NCBI GenBank assembly: GCA_024741835.1
Contig: JAENRP010000311.1
Span: 7,947-52,259 of the forward strand
Origin: Diplocarpon mali
Lineage: Eukaryota; Ascomycota; Leotiomycetes; Helotiales; Drepanopezizaceae
Reading direction: 5' to 3'
DNA: 44,313 bases
The position numbers and the translations under genes are program-made. Positions 22,993 through 35,342 of the stretch are shown piece after piece. The notes beneath the pieces were generated by a model. That model saw only the letters and a list, made by a program, of their open reading frames with translations. It was not told where the DNA came from and made no database searches. How positions within the stretch are numbered: the stretch's first letter is position 1; each line of letters opens with the position of its first letter.

Positions 22993-24679
22993 TCACTTGT
23001 CGGAGCTCTGAACATGATACGCCACATCAACCCTGACATCTTTATCCCCGATACTCGGTCGGAAGCTCTTGCTACTGCGAGTTTGCTCTCCCGTATACAC
23101 AGAGGGCGTTATGATCTTTCTCTCGCTTTCATTGTCTCCTGTGCCAGTGAACTCTTCCATACGGTCCATCTCGTAATTTGCAGGTGCGTAGTCTTGACCG
23201 CGTTCTTTGTCATCGACCACAGTGACTTGCGTAACACACATGAGCGTGTCGTCCTCTGGTCGGAGCTTAGGTTTGCTACCAATCTTCCCGAAAGTTCTGT
23301 CGCGCAAGGAGGAGTCAGGCTTAACTGTATAAGAGGCCGCCGTCGATCCACCTAGCCATCGCGAGAACAGCGGTGACATGGCTGGGACGCAGACGAATAC
23401 AATTCCGAGACTGGATTCAAGGATAGAGCAGAGTGCAGCCGGAGCCCAGTGCCTAGCACGGGTGGATTGAATTAGTAATGGTTGGTGATGGTTGGTAGCC
23501 AACACAGGCTCGCTTACCAGGTGAAGTCTTTCACATCACTCACTGCGATGGCATTTGTCACTTGTCGAGCAATGGTACCTCCAATTGCAAGGATACCCAG
23601 GGAGAACATGATAGCGAGAGCACCTGTTTATGTTTAGCCTCACTTATGTTGGACCGAAGAGACGCGGGAATATAGACTTACGTTTTCGTCTAGCGTCCAT
23701 CTGCAATTTTCTGATCACAACTACTGGTGCCAGTGCAAGTAGCAGATCGGAGACGATAAACACAGAAGCATTATAGTAGTTGAAGGCCAAGATATTGATA
23801 CAGGTGGGACCCCCGATAGCTGAAGGGTTGGTCCAGACTTGTTTCAAAGGGCTGCATAGAAAGCCAGCAACAACCTGAATGTCAATCGTTTGTTAGCTTT
23901 GAGGCTCGAAACCGGAAATCGAACATATTTTCAGAATCTCTGACTTACGATAGTGGATACAAATCCCTGCACGAGGAGAAATACAAGCGCTATCCAAAGC
24001 ACTTTCCTCTGCAAAGGCGTGACGGCGAGACGGAGATATAGTGCAACAATGCTGCCTTTTATGCACCCAAGGCCAAAGTAGTAAAGGGCTTGGGTTACCC
24101 ATGGCCACTGGCGACTGTTAGGAGGGGTAGCAGCGTATCAATGGGAAGATATTACCAAGATGAATCTAGTCAATATCTCTTTGGCATTGGGAAGGGCCGC
24201 CAAGTCTGCAACGTGCCACCCGACTCCTCTTTCGAATTGTAACTTCACTCCACTGCAGTTTGATAAGCCCCGATTTCTCCAGAGTTCCAAAAGTCGGAGA
24301 TGCAATCCTCAGACTTCTCTTGAAGACTGAAGGACCGGAGATTTAGAGGGGAATGGGCAAGGATATATACATACACGACATGAGTTATCTCGGCTGCCTA
24401 AAGCTCAAGTCAGAAGGGTTATAGTCACAGGAAGGGTCTACACTTACGAACGCCAACACGATCAGGAAATCGTCGAGGCCGAAGGTTCGTCCTACAAAGG
24501 TCCTGAAGTACAGCCTGTTTGATTCTGTGTTATTAAGGCCGCCATGGTTGAAGCCCCCAGGATGGAACTGACCTGACTAGAACGGCCGCAGCGGCTAGTC
24601 CACAGAGGCAGTAGCAACCAATTCTCAACCCAAGACGGTTGGGAGTCCCATCTGGAAAATCTGACGAAGACACAATCAT
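22993..24679 (-). CDS. PTH11-like rhodopsin-domain integral membrane protein (GPCR-like), 403 residues
   Basis: Eight exons read on the minus strand: 24573-24679, 24448-24514, 24375-24397, 24157/24156-24252, 23949-24107, 23682-23874, 23518-23623 and 22993-23452. The joined protein carries the fungal rhodopsin-domain signature: GLRIGCYCLCGLAAAAVLV, then RTFGLDDFLIVLAF, HVADLAALPNAKEIL, WPWVTQALYYFGLGCIKGS and VALYLRL. It continues NYYNASVFIVSDLLLALAPV, GILAIGGTIARQVTN and FTWHWAPAALCSILESSLG. These give seven predicted helices in about 280 residues and a long hydrophilic tail (about 120 residues, acidic and Ser-rich) that would be cytoplasmic. The family includes Magnaporthe PTH11, a surface-sensing receptor, but most members are uncharacterised. 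There is no CFEM domain at the N-terminus. Exon 3 is only 23 nt. Exon 5 uses the acceptor CGCCAG to keep frame. Confidence 0.9.
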
Positions 24680-25911
24680 GTTGATGCGAGCAAGTAGCGT
24701 AGAGCCGATTACGTTCTGATCTCTCTTTGCAAATCAGAAGAGAGGCTGGAGGAGAAGTAACAAGAGAGGAGAGCGGTAGTAACCCGGGTGACGCTACTCA
24801 AGACCCAGGGATGGTTGACGGTAATTGGAGGTGGATATGATGGAGCGTGAGCCTCCACGGGTCCCTGGAGATACCGCAGGCTTTGAGGGGTCGATTGTGA
24901 GCTGAACAAGTTTTGATGATTGAGAAGGACCAACGTGCCAGATTGAAGAGAATTCTCCTTCGTTGGTGGCGGTACTATAATCAATAACACATGAAAGTTT
25001 GATTAGACTCTGCAAGCCTGTTATCAACCCCCCTTGGACTTGATGCTACTGTGGTGGCTAATACGCCTGCGACCAAGTAGATTGCCAACTGATAACCGTG
25101 CCAGCATCAGCGGGACTGCGGTTTGGAGAGTTTTGCTGATCCCCGACGTGAAACGTGAGTCTTGCGGTGATGTTATCCACTCCTGCACAGGTCATGGCAG
25201 CGAACCACAAATCTGCATTTCGCCTTGTTTACATGGTCACCGGCCAGCTAGAAGTGATGAGGGCCGGGCCGTATCGGGTTTGAGCAAGTCAAAGTTAGGA
25301 GTTTGCATAATCTTCCAACCAGATCCAGCGGCAAGCAGCTTAAGTCCAAGTGCCCCTATCCTATACTTTGGTATATCAACTAGGGATGCCATCCTTCTCG
25401 GCCAAGAGCAAGAAGCACGTTGGCGAGCGAGCACACAAGCACATAAGCGAGTTACTGGGTCGGCTCTGCCCGGGGTCAGCTTTTTCTGCCCGCCCCTGGT
25501 TTGCATTTTAAATGTTACTTTTCTTCGCCGGGGACTAAGTGAACGGCACATGAAAGCATATGTAAACCTTAAACACCATCTGTAGACCCCGCTTGTAAGT
25601 GACGCTAATGTGGTTTTTATTACATACTTCGTAGTCCAGAGGTCCTAAGGGGATTTCCACACCGCCTGCACCAAGCTAGGGTATGCGGCAGAATAAAATA
25701 ACGTATACTGTACTGTGGACTTTGTTGCATACATACATTTATATTTACACATACAGATGAGCGTACAGTAAGGAGGCAAGTAGAAAGCGTCGGGGCGACT
25801 CATCCAGCCCCTCATCCTGCTGGGACCCGGGCCGTGTGGATGATCGATCGCCCCTTGATACCTTCGTACGCGAGTGACGAAGTAGTTCGTACTCGACGCC
25901 TTTGCTACCGC

Positions 25912-25952
25912 TACTCTGTATACTTCATACACTGTATACTTCATACAGAGTA
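25912..25952. repeat. hairpin-forming repeat built on CTGTATACTTCATAC
   Basis: CTGTATACTTCATAC occurs twice (25916-25930 and 25932-25946). The outer arms TACTCTGTA and TACAGAGTA are exact inverted copies (25912-25920, 25944-25952). No function can be assigned. Confidence 0.7.
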
Positions 25953-28410
25953 CTATGTAGATATAATATTCACACCAAGGAAAATCATGAGCTGCTTCCT
26001 CCTGGTTCACAGATCCAATCTTGGGTAAAGTAAACAGCGGCAAAGGCGATGATTTTAAGCTTTGAACCAGGGAGAGGTAGCACGTACTGTGTGCTGTACT
26101 GTGCTCTGCACGTAGGCAGAATCAAGCTAGAGGGTAGACGGTGACATGACCAACTACTTTCATCTGCCCTGAAGAGCTCCCCCGCCTTGAGTGGATGTTA
26201 CATTGGATGAATGTTACTTCTAGCTGCCAGGCCCTTGAACAACCAGGTACCCTGACTCCTTTTGAAGCAGAAGCCAGATTCTGATCTGAAACAGAAGGGA
26301 GGGTAGTTATCAAACTTACTGCAAAGTAAACGGCGCTCGAGTCTGGATGCCAGTAGAATTTCCAGGTGCACTCTTTACCAAGTACGACGGCTGTACTGTA
26401 TACATAACACAGTGAAAGCTTACCCACCCGGTCTCCAGTTTTCGCGCGGTTTAAAACTCGGGTAAGAGAGCGGGGACGAAATGGTTGTAGCTCCCAGCCT
26501 TATCAGGCCAGTTACGTATTGTGTAAACCCTGTGCTGCAGAGTATTCATTTATTTTTTCACGGACGGTGGATCGAGAGAACCCCAGTAGAACCTACGTAC
26601 TGGGAACTAAAGAAATTTGGTTATGAAGAAGCGCAACCGAATGCTCTGGGCCTTGAGCACTGGCAAGAGTAGGACATTTCTTCTTTCTTTATTTTTATCG
26701 TTTTGCAGGTGCTAGATTATACAGACGACAAATGGATAGTATCTAGCTCTACAGCTGTTAGCATCTGCGCTTGGAATTGCTAAGCAGTGTAAATAGTGTG
26801 CATTTTGATCCACAGTCCGCGGGTAAATATGGAGTACAGAATACAACAGTATGGAGGTACGAAGAGCGTTAAGTATGATACCTTCTTTTCCAGGGGCCTG
26901 TTTTGTTCACCAAGTTGCAGAAATTTTCACAAAAATTAGCCCGACTTGATCAGGAAGTAGGTGGCCTTTGCTTCAAGGTACAGACTACTTTATTCCTAAA
27001 TAGCGAAAAAGCGAAATAGCGCAGGGTTGCTTGGCAACATTTGCAGAAAGTTGAAAGTAGTATGCCATACAGACTAGCTAGTTCTATCGCGGCACCTCTT
27101 ACGAAATAAAATCTTACCAAGGTAGCGTGCTTCAAAACAAGTCACGAATTCTCGATGCTTCTTCGTCTAATTGAAATCAGCACTTTGCTCTTGAAGTCTG
27201 TCTACCTTACATAATAACAACTTGTATTCTTGTTGCGTTTCCCACTTGTAAACATGATCCTAACCAGGTAAATCAATCAACAGAATTAGAAAAAAGTAGC
27301 ATTCCTACAGCTAGGCATAGTCATCGGTAATATTATGAGAGGAAGCTCGCAGGAAGTGAGAGAGTTGACAAAAAGAGGCTATGAAGATTATGAATCTGAA
27401 AAAACCAATCCGCCTGTATCTACTGTTTGTATTTTAGAAGTACAAGTACTTCGATATTAGGCCTTCGCATCCTAGCACATGGTTCCAGAGCTAATCCGGA
27501 AGAATGACTACAGATTTTTGAATTAAGTAGGCTTTTCCTTGCGCTTGATCCTCAGGTTTCCACACCTGCCTTCAGAATGTAAGTAGTATGCTTGGGTAAA
27601 CTTACCACTTACTTTCCAACTGCCGAGATGAATTGTCAACTTTCCATCTAGCAGGAATATTGGGAGCTTCTGGAACTAATGAGGCGTCAAGTACTATGCC
27701 TTTTACCTGGCAAATCAGCGACCATTCTAAGCTTTTAGATAGTTTATATCAATATTGACCAGCGTCTCATAGTACTCAAGCAAGAAGTATCGGTATTCAC
27801 GTACTCCTTGTCAATAGAGTACAGTCTTCCACCGCCGCACCTCTATACTCTACGCTGTTAGTGACCTTACATAGTATACACTCTACAGTAGAATAACTCA
27901 GACGTTTTAGAATTCCAATTAGCCCAATACATTTCGCAGCCAGATTACTCTCTTGCACCCCCCTTTTTTCCGCAGATACCATGGGTTAGAACCTAATGGC
28001 CCTCCACCCGCCCCCCCTACCACGTTGGGTACAGGGGGGATCAACTACGAGGCACTTGGAAAATAACAATCAAAGTCAATTCGAAGTCTCACTTAAAGAA
28101 GTATGTGCGAATTAATTTAAATATGCTTCTGAGGTATCGAAGGCGGATTTAGAGTCAGGATAACTCAAGTGATGGCTTAGCATTTGTAATAGCTATGCAT
28201 ATTTTGGGAATTGAGCTTTGAAATGCCGCTTCAATGCTGTGGTGTGAGTAGTTGTTGCCCTGGATGAAACAGATCACCAAGTAGCTTTCACGCTTGATCT
28301 TTGCGCTATTGAAAGAAGAGGAGCTGGTACCGAGTAGCGTACACATACAGAGGAGATGTACTGCCCATGATAGGGTTTGACAGCGGCATGGGTAACGGAT
28401 CATCGGACAC

Positions 28411-28450
28411 AATTCGGCATCAATGGTTGGAATTCGGCATCAATGATTGG
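28411..28450. repeat. 20-bp tandem duplication
   Basis: AATTCGGCATCAATGGTTGG is followed at once by AATTCGGCATCAATGATTGG, which differs at one base (G to A). Confidence 0.85.
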
Positions 28451-29826
28451 AAGTCAGGATCAGCACGCAACACGTCTCCATAAACGGGAAGCGGACTTGG
28501 CAGAACTCTAAGCACTGGCAAGCTGTTCGGTACAGTACGATACAAAGAGTTTGAGCATGCCCCTGACAGCCAAGGCTCACTTACTTGATTTGGCATTGTT
28601 AATATAGCTGCTTTTAAAAGTAAATAAATGAGTTCTGTTACTATATTTACTACCTTTTAGTAGTTTTAGCAATACCTTACACTGAAGAGTGCATTAAAAT
28701 AGCCAATCGATGTAATGATATGTAATCGATATTATACTATGCTTCTTATATTCCTTGAATTAAAGCATCTGAAGTTGCGCTAGTATCAAGGGCACAATCG
28801 AGCTTAGGATATAACTGATATAACTGATATAACTCTGCTTTTATCAAAACTTTCAGATTTTAAAGTGAATTCATAGAGCGTGAATAAAGAGGCGTATATG
28901 ATTACTTAAATATGCATCTTTCATAGTATCTATTTCATTATATTTCCTTAATATAGCCCAGCTCTATTCTAAATTGTAAATTACTTGAGGGAGGGGGTGT
29001 TTTTGGCAGGAGATGTATTAAAAAGCAGCACGAGAAGAGTTCCAAATCAAGTAAGTGAGCCTTGCTGCCAGGGGGGGTTCAAACTTTTTGCACCCCGCGG
29101 TACTTGTACGGCATGTATCTTGTACCCCCAGTTTGTTGATTACCAAGCGTTTTTCCAGGCTACTCAACCCCAATGATACGTTGTAGAAAGAAACACCGAG
29201 AAAATGTTATCTGGCGAATGTGTTCAAGAAGTACTGTGCTATCTCTTCGATGATTGTTATTATTGATTGCAAGAATTGGAGTACAAAGTGTTGAAACTCA
29301 TGTTCCCAGGAACCCCCTTGTTGACATGGGGGAGATACCCGATGTACGAGTACCACAGAGCACACAGTGAGACGCAGGCGAGGACGAGGAATGGGAATTG
29401 ACGTACCCCGTACAGAGGCGAACGGAATTGAGTTGCTAAGGCGCCCCTCGGTATTTACCCCTCTCTGCACTCTGTATTCTGTATACCCAGGGGAGCCGTG
29501 CACAGAATAGAAGCATAGCGAGCACAGTCTCTGGCACAGAGTAATATTATGCACGCAAGTACTGTAGTATCTTAGAGTTCTCTATGGCATTCCCTCCGTA
29601 TCAATCGAACCGCGCGTTCCCCGTTTTGTCACTGAAAGGCTAATTCATCGCACGCAAAGACCGACAGACCAACAGGCTCCGTTTACGGTGGGGGAGAAGA
29701 AGCTATCCCTTTTCATCTCGTTTTTGACCCCTCCCCCTCTCTTCGGAATTCCTTTCGGACTCCCCGTCGCACTCCATTTCCATAGAATCTCACGGGCTCT
29801 GAAGGACAACATCTTGACCTACTACG

Positions 29827-31326
29827 ATGGCAGACACTTATGCACCCGCCGCGGAAATCGCTGCTTTGGTGGCCAACCTGAACAAAGCAGCGGCAGGCTT
29901 CGAGACTGCGCAAGGAGGGGATCAGCATGTTGCTCGGCGGACGCTGCAGCTTGAAGCCCGAAAGCTGTTGTACTCTCTGGAAGAGCCCAATACAGAGGTC
30001 TGGCCTCGCATCTATCAGGTGAATTCATTTTTCTCATGTTGTCCTCCACTTTCTCGGCTCTTCTTCTTTTCCATCGCCTGGATGAGGCTTGGGAATTAGG
30101 CTTCTGGTCCAGTCCTGATAATGTGTTTCGCTAATACTGCCTAGGTCAATGTCAGCGCGGCAATCGAAATCGTGTCAGATCTAGGGCTATGGGAGAAGTT
30201 TGAAGGAGGAAAGACGGTCTCGATGGCCGAGATCGTCGAGCTGACCAAAGCCGACGAAATAATTATCAGTGAGTTATTCAGAGCCTTGGCAGACATCCCT
30301 TTCCAAGAATAACAAGCACTAAACGGCGCTCAACAGTTCGGATCTTTCGTCAGCTTACAGCAGCAAACGTCTTCGCTGAAACTCCAGGCCCAGGTTTTAA
30401 ACTTACTACTCTGGGCAAGCCTTATCTGAACCCCGACCATCGTGCTTTCAACAATCTGATATTTGTTGATATCATGCCTTCGATCATGGCAATTCCAAGG
30501 ACCCTGAAAGAGCATGGCTACAAAGCACCCACGAAGGAGACCGGAACTCCATATAAGTGGGCTCACGGAAAAGAGTTATGGACATGGCTCGGAGAACATC
30601 CTGATCGAGCCATGAACATGGTGGCAGGCATGCGGTCACACGTAAGTAACTCAGATAGCTGCCCAACGTCCACAATTTACTTGCGACGTGACGTTTCCCT
30701 GTCACCCCCCAGGCTACCTGTTATAGGATAAACCTGCTAACTTGCGCGTGACTCAGAACGCAGGCAACGTTTCTGGAGATGCGTACCCCTGGGGCGTCGA
30801 ACTCGGCAAGCTCGACTTGAAGGACGACGATGTCGCGATCGTAGATATTGCCGGGGGCCAGGGCCACATCATGGAGGAAGTGCGTCAGCGGCATCCAGGC
30901 ATCAAGGGCAGGCTCATCGTCCAAGACTTACAATCGACTTTCGACGCGGTCCCCGGTCCACCCGAGGGAGTGGAGTTTATGGTCTATGATATCTTCACAC
31001 CTCAGCCCGTCAAAGACGCCGCCATATACTACTACCGTCATATCTTTCACGACTGGAGTGATGCCGACTGCACCACTTTCCTGGCACAGGTTGTACCACT
31101 GTTGAAGGCCCAGCCGAAGAGTAAGCTTCTCTTGGTCGACTTGGTTCTCCCTGATACCAACGCCACCATGCAAGAAGCGATCAGGGATATTTCCATGTTC
31201 CCCATCGGAGGCTTGGAGAGGAACGAAAGCCAGTGGAAGGAGTTGTTGGCGAAAAGTGGGCTGAAGATCAAGAAGATATGGAGAGGTAGTGAGCCAGAGG
31301 CCTGCGTGGAGTGTGAGCTGTTGTAA
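29827..31326 (+). CDS. SAM-dependent O-methyltransferase, COMT type, 396 residues
   Basis: Four exons: 29827-30018, 30145-30268, 30337-30641 and 30757-31326. The enzyme should transfer a methyl group from S-adenosylmethionine to a hydroxyl on a small aromatic or polyketide-like substrate. The N-terminal half (residues 1-200) is the helical dimerisation region, with LEARKLLYSLEEPNTEVWPR and VSAAIEIVSDLGLWEKF. The SAM-binding motif reads AIVDIAGGQGHIMEEV (about 234-249). DLQSTFD follows at the usual second motif. The catalytic His lies in YRHIFHDWSD (H305). The length fits fungal sterigmatocystin-type O-methyltransferases. Introns are 126, 68 and 115 bp. The conserved catalytic residues look intact, so the gene is probably functional. 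No biosynthetic core enzyme lies in the window, so the substrate is unknown. Confidence 0.93.
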
Positions 31327-32406
31327 TTTTGATCCTGCTCTAGAGCCATTGTAAGGATCTCGGCAACTCTCACGGGTACCTTATCCTATCATATGTAATT
31401 GCAATCGTATATCAATGTCGGTCAAAGACATATAGCCAATTAAAATACGCAGTACTATGATAGTCCGCAGGAAAAATAATACAGGTTTCTAATCGTTTGT
31501 AAATTGAATTTTGGGCTACATGTTTATCCACAGAAGCGATCTATTTTGGAAATAACGAAAAGGGGCTCGCTTCGGTAAGCGAGGTGCCCTCTACGTAACG
31601 TAATCAAGTTAACAAATACCTAGGTACTGTAGGTACTCTTTCCCAGCCGACATCAACACGCAGATGCATGCCATCTCTTGTAGATATGCGAAAGCGCCAC
31701 TAGATATCCAACAAGGTGTGAAGATTAGGGTATGTCAGCATACAACTCCCCATTCTGCTTTCCCATCACCGCACAACAGTCGCCGCGTCAACGCGCCCAA
31801 AATCACAACTTCCCTGATATATCTTCTTTACAAGACACTTTAACGAGGCCATATGAATATCTTTGCAGTCATCGGTTCACTCAATACCCGATCGGAACTG
31901 TGCGATATGTATGCCCGAGTGTAAAAACTGCTTTGGGTGCGTGCACGTGGCGAAGGAGCTCAAGTTTATCTAAAATACAGAAGCGCGGAGAAGCAGAGAC
32001 TTTTGAGCAGAGCCTTCGGAAGAGAAAAGAAAAGGGGAAGAAACGGGGCGCTTTTCATAGAAACGAAGAAAGCTAATCGTCCCGAGTCTGTCCCCAATAA
32101 CCATCGGGCTCTGTGCCTGGGTCAGGTATGATCAGAGCTAGCTCATGGACCTGGAGGCTTCAAATTCTCAGAACCAGCGTATCACCATAGGAAACACCGC
32201 ATCGCCTTCACAATCCAGCCCCAAACATCTAAGCCAGTGCCAATTATCCCCTTGGAGCTACGGATTCCTGCCATCTTCCGAAGGCGTCGCTTGTAAGGCG
32301 ACACCAGCACGAGGCAAAGGAACATCTAAAAGCCCGAGATGCAGATCGCTGTAATACTTTTCGAGCTTCGACGCGTGTGAGAGCTTCAATTCGTAGGGTT
32401 GAGGGA
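31327..32406. other. spacer downstream of the O-methyltransferase
   Basis: No supported gene is seen. A small hairpin (CTCGCTT, loop CGGT, AAGCGAG) lies at 31566-31583. Overlapping frames at 31732-32131 and 32145-32354 look accidental. The minus frame 32258-32440 (MPNLQLPTYPLVPQPYEL) is codon-plausible but cannot be joined in frame to the gene at 32407-32892. Confidence 0.35.
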
Positions 32407-32892
32407 CTAGTGGGTACGTCGGGAGTTGCAAGTTGGGCATATCAAGCTTTCTAACTCCCTTGTAAGAAGCATAGGGAAGTATACCTGCTCGATGTTCCTA
32501 ATGCCAATCTACATGTAAATTCTAAAAAGCAAAGAAAAGACCAGAGAGAGGGAGAGAGAAGAACATACCATTCCGGCCAAGATCCATCTACCCTACACAA
32601 AGCTTCCCGCCACCCTTCCTTCCCGAAGAGCCACCACTCAAAAACAGTTTGACTCCTTACCGCCTGAACAAACACCGCTCCTACTTCGTGTACAATCCCC
32701 ATCATCTCCTCGACCTGGGTAAAATCCGCATTCCCGATAACCACTTACTGGTGGTACGTAGATTACTCTAATGGACGCTCGTTCCCCTTTCCTAGGATCA
32801 TTCTGTAATTGTATATTATTTGGAGTCGGGCACGTTTCTGAGGGACCTCGGATGTCTTTCTGGCCAAGTGCTTCGGCGGGTATAGCAGTCAT
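32407..32892 (-). CDS. possible small multi-exon gene of unknown function
   Basis: The best-supported exon (about 32569-32711) reads VEEMMGIVHEVGAVFVQAV, then TVFEWWLFGKEGWREAL and DGSWPEW. It ends at a GTATGT donor. The acceptor GCATTAG at 32498 joins in frame to NIEQVYFPMLLTRELESL and a TAG at 32407. An upstream frame starting at 32892 (MTAIPAEALGQKDIRG) runs to IYVPP and could be joined only through an unusually short intron (34 or 43 nt). The 5' structure is therefore uncertain. I do not recognise a family. The clustered aromatic residues and clean splice signals suggest coding, but a chance frame remains possible. Confidence 0.3.
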
Positions 32893-33506
32893 AGGCTTGG
32901 AGGAATATAGAAGGGAATGTGATTCGGGGGTGTAGAGGTAGCATACCGGCCCTCTGTAGAAGGGCAGAATTTACAATACAACCATACTTTGACTGTCTCA
33001 TTATACTTCATTTCACGTGGAATATCGATATTGGTACTACACTTACACTTACCCAATATCTATTAATGACCGGGATCGTGTACGATTACTTCGACAGGAG
33101 AGAGGCTCGATGCGAGGACCCGGATATGACGGCGGGGGTCGAGGCAGACTTAAGGGGCTACTGGGGGGCAAGTCGCGTTGAGTTGGGGGTCTTGGAGGAG
33201 GAACGAGACGGCTGTGCTCTAGATTCGGGAGATGTGGTTACTAGGTGTGCGGTTGTGGATCTCGTCTATAGCTCTAGAGCTTTCTTTTTTCCTTCTTTTG
33301 TATGTAAAAATATATGTATATATGTATGTATATATGTATATAAACATATACGTTTAGATTAACCCTCCCCGGTTTTCTCATCAATACTACGCGAAGGCGA
33401 GAATTTTACGGTTCCTTGGTGCAATTTTATTCTCAAAGTATAGAGATATTTATGATCCTATAGCTTAACGTCTGCTTAGCTACAACATAGAGAGATGTTT
33501 CTGAAT
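32893..33506. other. spacer with TATG-type microsatellite
   Basis: Between 33300 and 33360 the sequence is a degenerate TATATGTATGTA simple repeat. The rest shows a plus open frame (32919-33362) with no gene-like content. The stretch ends 3' of the carboxypeptidase gene. Confidence 0.4.
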
Positions 33507-35337
33507 CTAAAACCTTCTTCTCCGTCGCAACTCGTTCTGGGCTGCCATCTTCCTGATCTTCTTCATTGTCATTCCAGCGAGCGGATGCGGCATTGTGCTC
33601 TCGACCACCTCGGTCTTGAAATTTACATTCTTGGCAGCAGGTGATGAGTCGGCCGGAACTGGTACGTGCGTATTGGGGTCGTAAGTAGAGCCCTTGGGAA
33701 CCTTTTTCATTTGAACAGTCGCAGGCCCCTCTCTGAAGGTGGTCTCTCGAGCTCCTTTCGTTGTGATGTTCCCACCGAGAGCCATTCTCACCTTTCCTGT
33801 TGCGATGTCCATCCCAGCAATGGTTCGCTGCTGGATCTTAAGAGTTGCCTCGGGCTCATTCAGGGCGGAATAGTGACCTGCAAAATAGACGCGGGTAAAG
33901 GAGAAGCCGTCGGCCTGTTTCGATTCACCTGGGATCTGGCCGTCACTGTTGGCCGACATGTTGACAAACCCTGCACTCTCCCAGCCAGGGGCACCGACGT
34001 TGGCTGCGACAGCCTGAACCTCAAAATCAGTCTCGATGTTTCTTGCTGAGTTCGACCAAGCTTACCTGAGCTCCAATCATGTTACTGTCGTAGTCCGCGT
34101 CGCCGGTGAAGAGCGCTACTGACACGCCCTGCTTCAATAAATTTCGCATAGATTGCGTGACGAGCTCGCCTGTCCGGCTATCATCACCGGTTGAGTTGAA
34201 GGCCGTGAAGGTCTGAACCGACGCCGGCGTGAAGTTATTTGATGCGCCAATTGCTGATTGTATCTCTGCTCTATTGAGGTAGGCTACGAAGGAGAAGTCA
34301 GGAAACGGATCTGGAGCTATCTGCCGAATATCTTCCTCGGAACGGCCCACGTTGTCGTCCCAGAAATCCTCCACATTCGAGACGCAAAAGTTCTCAGCGG
34401 CTGAGCAGCCAGCATCCGTAGGGTTTGCATTGCAAGCATTCTGTTGATCTTGACACCCCCCCGGCCCGTACATGTTCGTGAACAGCTGTTTTTGTAGAGT
34501 GTCGTTGAATGGAATGTCGTATGGGTTGTTTATCGAGTAGTTGTAGTATGCGCCAAATTGTACGCGGGTATCCATGAATCCGTCCTCGATACTGATAGAT
34601 CTCAGAGGAACCTGCACTGTGCCCGAGGTATTGAGCTTGTTCTGTTGGGTGACATAGTCGGCAAAGATCGGTGCATAATGCCCACCATACGACTGTCCGT
34701 TGATGTGAACCCCGTTCGCAGAATACTGGGGGAAGGCGCCCATGAAGCCTTGCATCACCTGGTAGAATACCTTTGCTGCATCGACTGTTGAGTTGGGTGT
34801 CAGAGAGACGTCCGGGGAAGAGTAGGTTCCGCACATAGGATCCGCCGCCGTGCACATCTGAGGAGTTATTTCGGCCGTCTTGGGATTGACCGTGCCGTTA
34901 ACAAGGGTGGTATATGAAAAGCCCACAGTTGCTGGTTGATCGACAAATAACGTATTACCAATATTCGTCCATGAATTCTGGTTATTCACGACTTTCCCAG
35001 CAGCGTTAATACTGCAAGGGCCGACCTCAGTGAAGAGTCCATTCATAGACGACGCTCCAGGACCTCCATCCAGTCTGACTATCAAGGGAGCTGCGGTTGC
35101 ATTTTGCCGAGCCTCGAACATCCAGAAGTACATGTGTTGTGTTGGACTGACGTCCACGTATCCTGCGTAGCTCTTCACATCCGGGTTGGTTTCGCAGATG
35201 CCATTAGGAACCTCTTTGAATCGTACACTGACCCCTCCAGCTCCCTGTACGGTCTTGAGATCAGCAGGTTGTGCAACGAATTGAGCATTAAGAGCGGTAA
35301 TTAACGAAAAGCTTGCGAATATTGATGCCCGCATCAT
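33507..35337 (-). CDS. secreted serine carboxypeptidase, peptidase family S10, 594 residues
   Basis: Two exons: 34066-35337 and 33507-34019, split by a 46-bp intron. The enzyme should remove C-terminal amino acids from peptides outside the cell or in the vacuole. A signal peptide (MMRASIFASFSLITALNAQ) starts the protein. An in-frame second Met follows directly. The family signatures appear in order. The oxyanion loop reads RLDGGPGASSMNG (residues 89-100), where many relatives have LNGGPG. FVDQPATVGFSY follows, then the nucleophile HINGQSYGGHY with Ser216, the acid TGDADYDSNMIG (Asp413/415), and the base RVYFAGHY with His473. About ten N-x-S/T sites and paired cysteines suit secretion. The C-terminal 100 residues are longer than in vacuolar CPY and end in RRRRRF. 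The triad is complete, so activity is expected. Confidence 0.95.
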
Positions 35338-35342
35338 AACAT

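Larger units (their letters stand above)
24680..29826. other. 5.1-kb spacer, no supported gene
   Basis: This lies between divergent genes: the receptor (minus) and the O-methyltransferase (plus). Open frames of up to 183 codons exist (25034-25585, plus) but that one begins at TTG and looks accidental. The stretch holds a small palindromic repeat near 25912-25952, a 20-bp tandem duplication at 28411-28450, and a very AT-rich tract (28600-28980). The last 250 bases, with CT-rich runs (CCCTCCCCCTCTCTTC near 29730), probably hold the O-methyltransferase promoter. Confidence 0.4.

Noticed and set aside
25034..25585. 183-codon open frame on the plus strand
   Set aside because: It starts at TTG, overlaps minus frames, shows no domain or signal features and has no splice partners. 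Probably chance.
32258..32440. Minus frame beginning MPNLQLPTYPLVPQPYEL as the 3' exon of the 32.4-32.9 kb gene
   Set aside because: No donor/acceptor pair of reasonable length brings it into phase with the upstream exon.
29827..35337. Secondary-metabolite cluster around the O-methyltransferase
   Set aside because: No polyketide synthase, peptide synthetase, terpene cyclase, P450 or cluster regulator occurs within the window.
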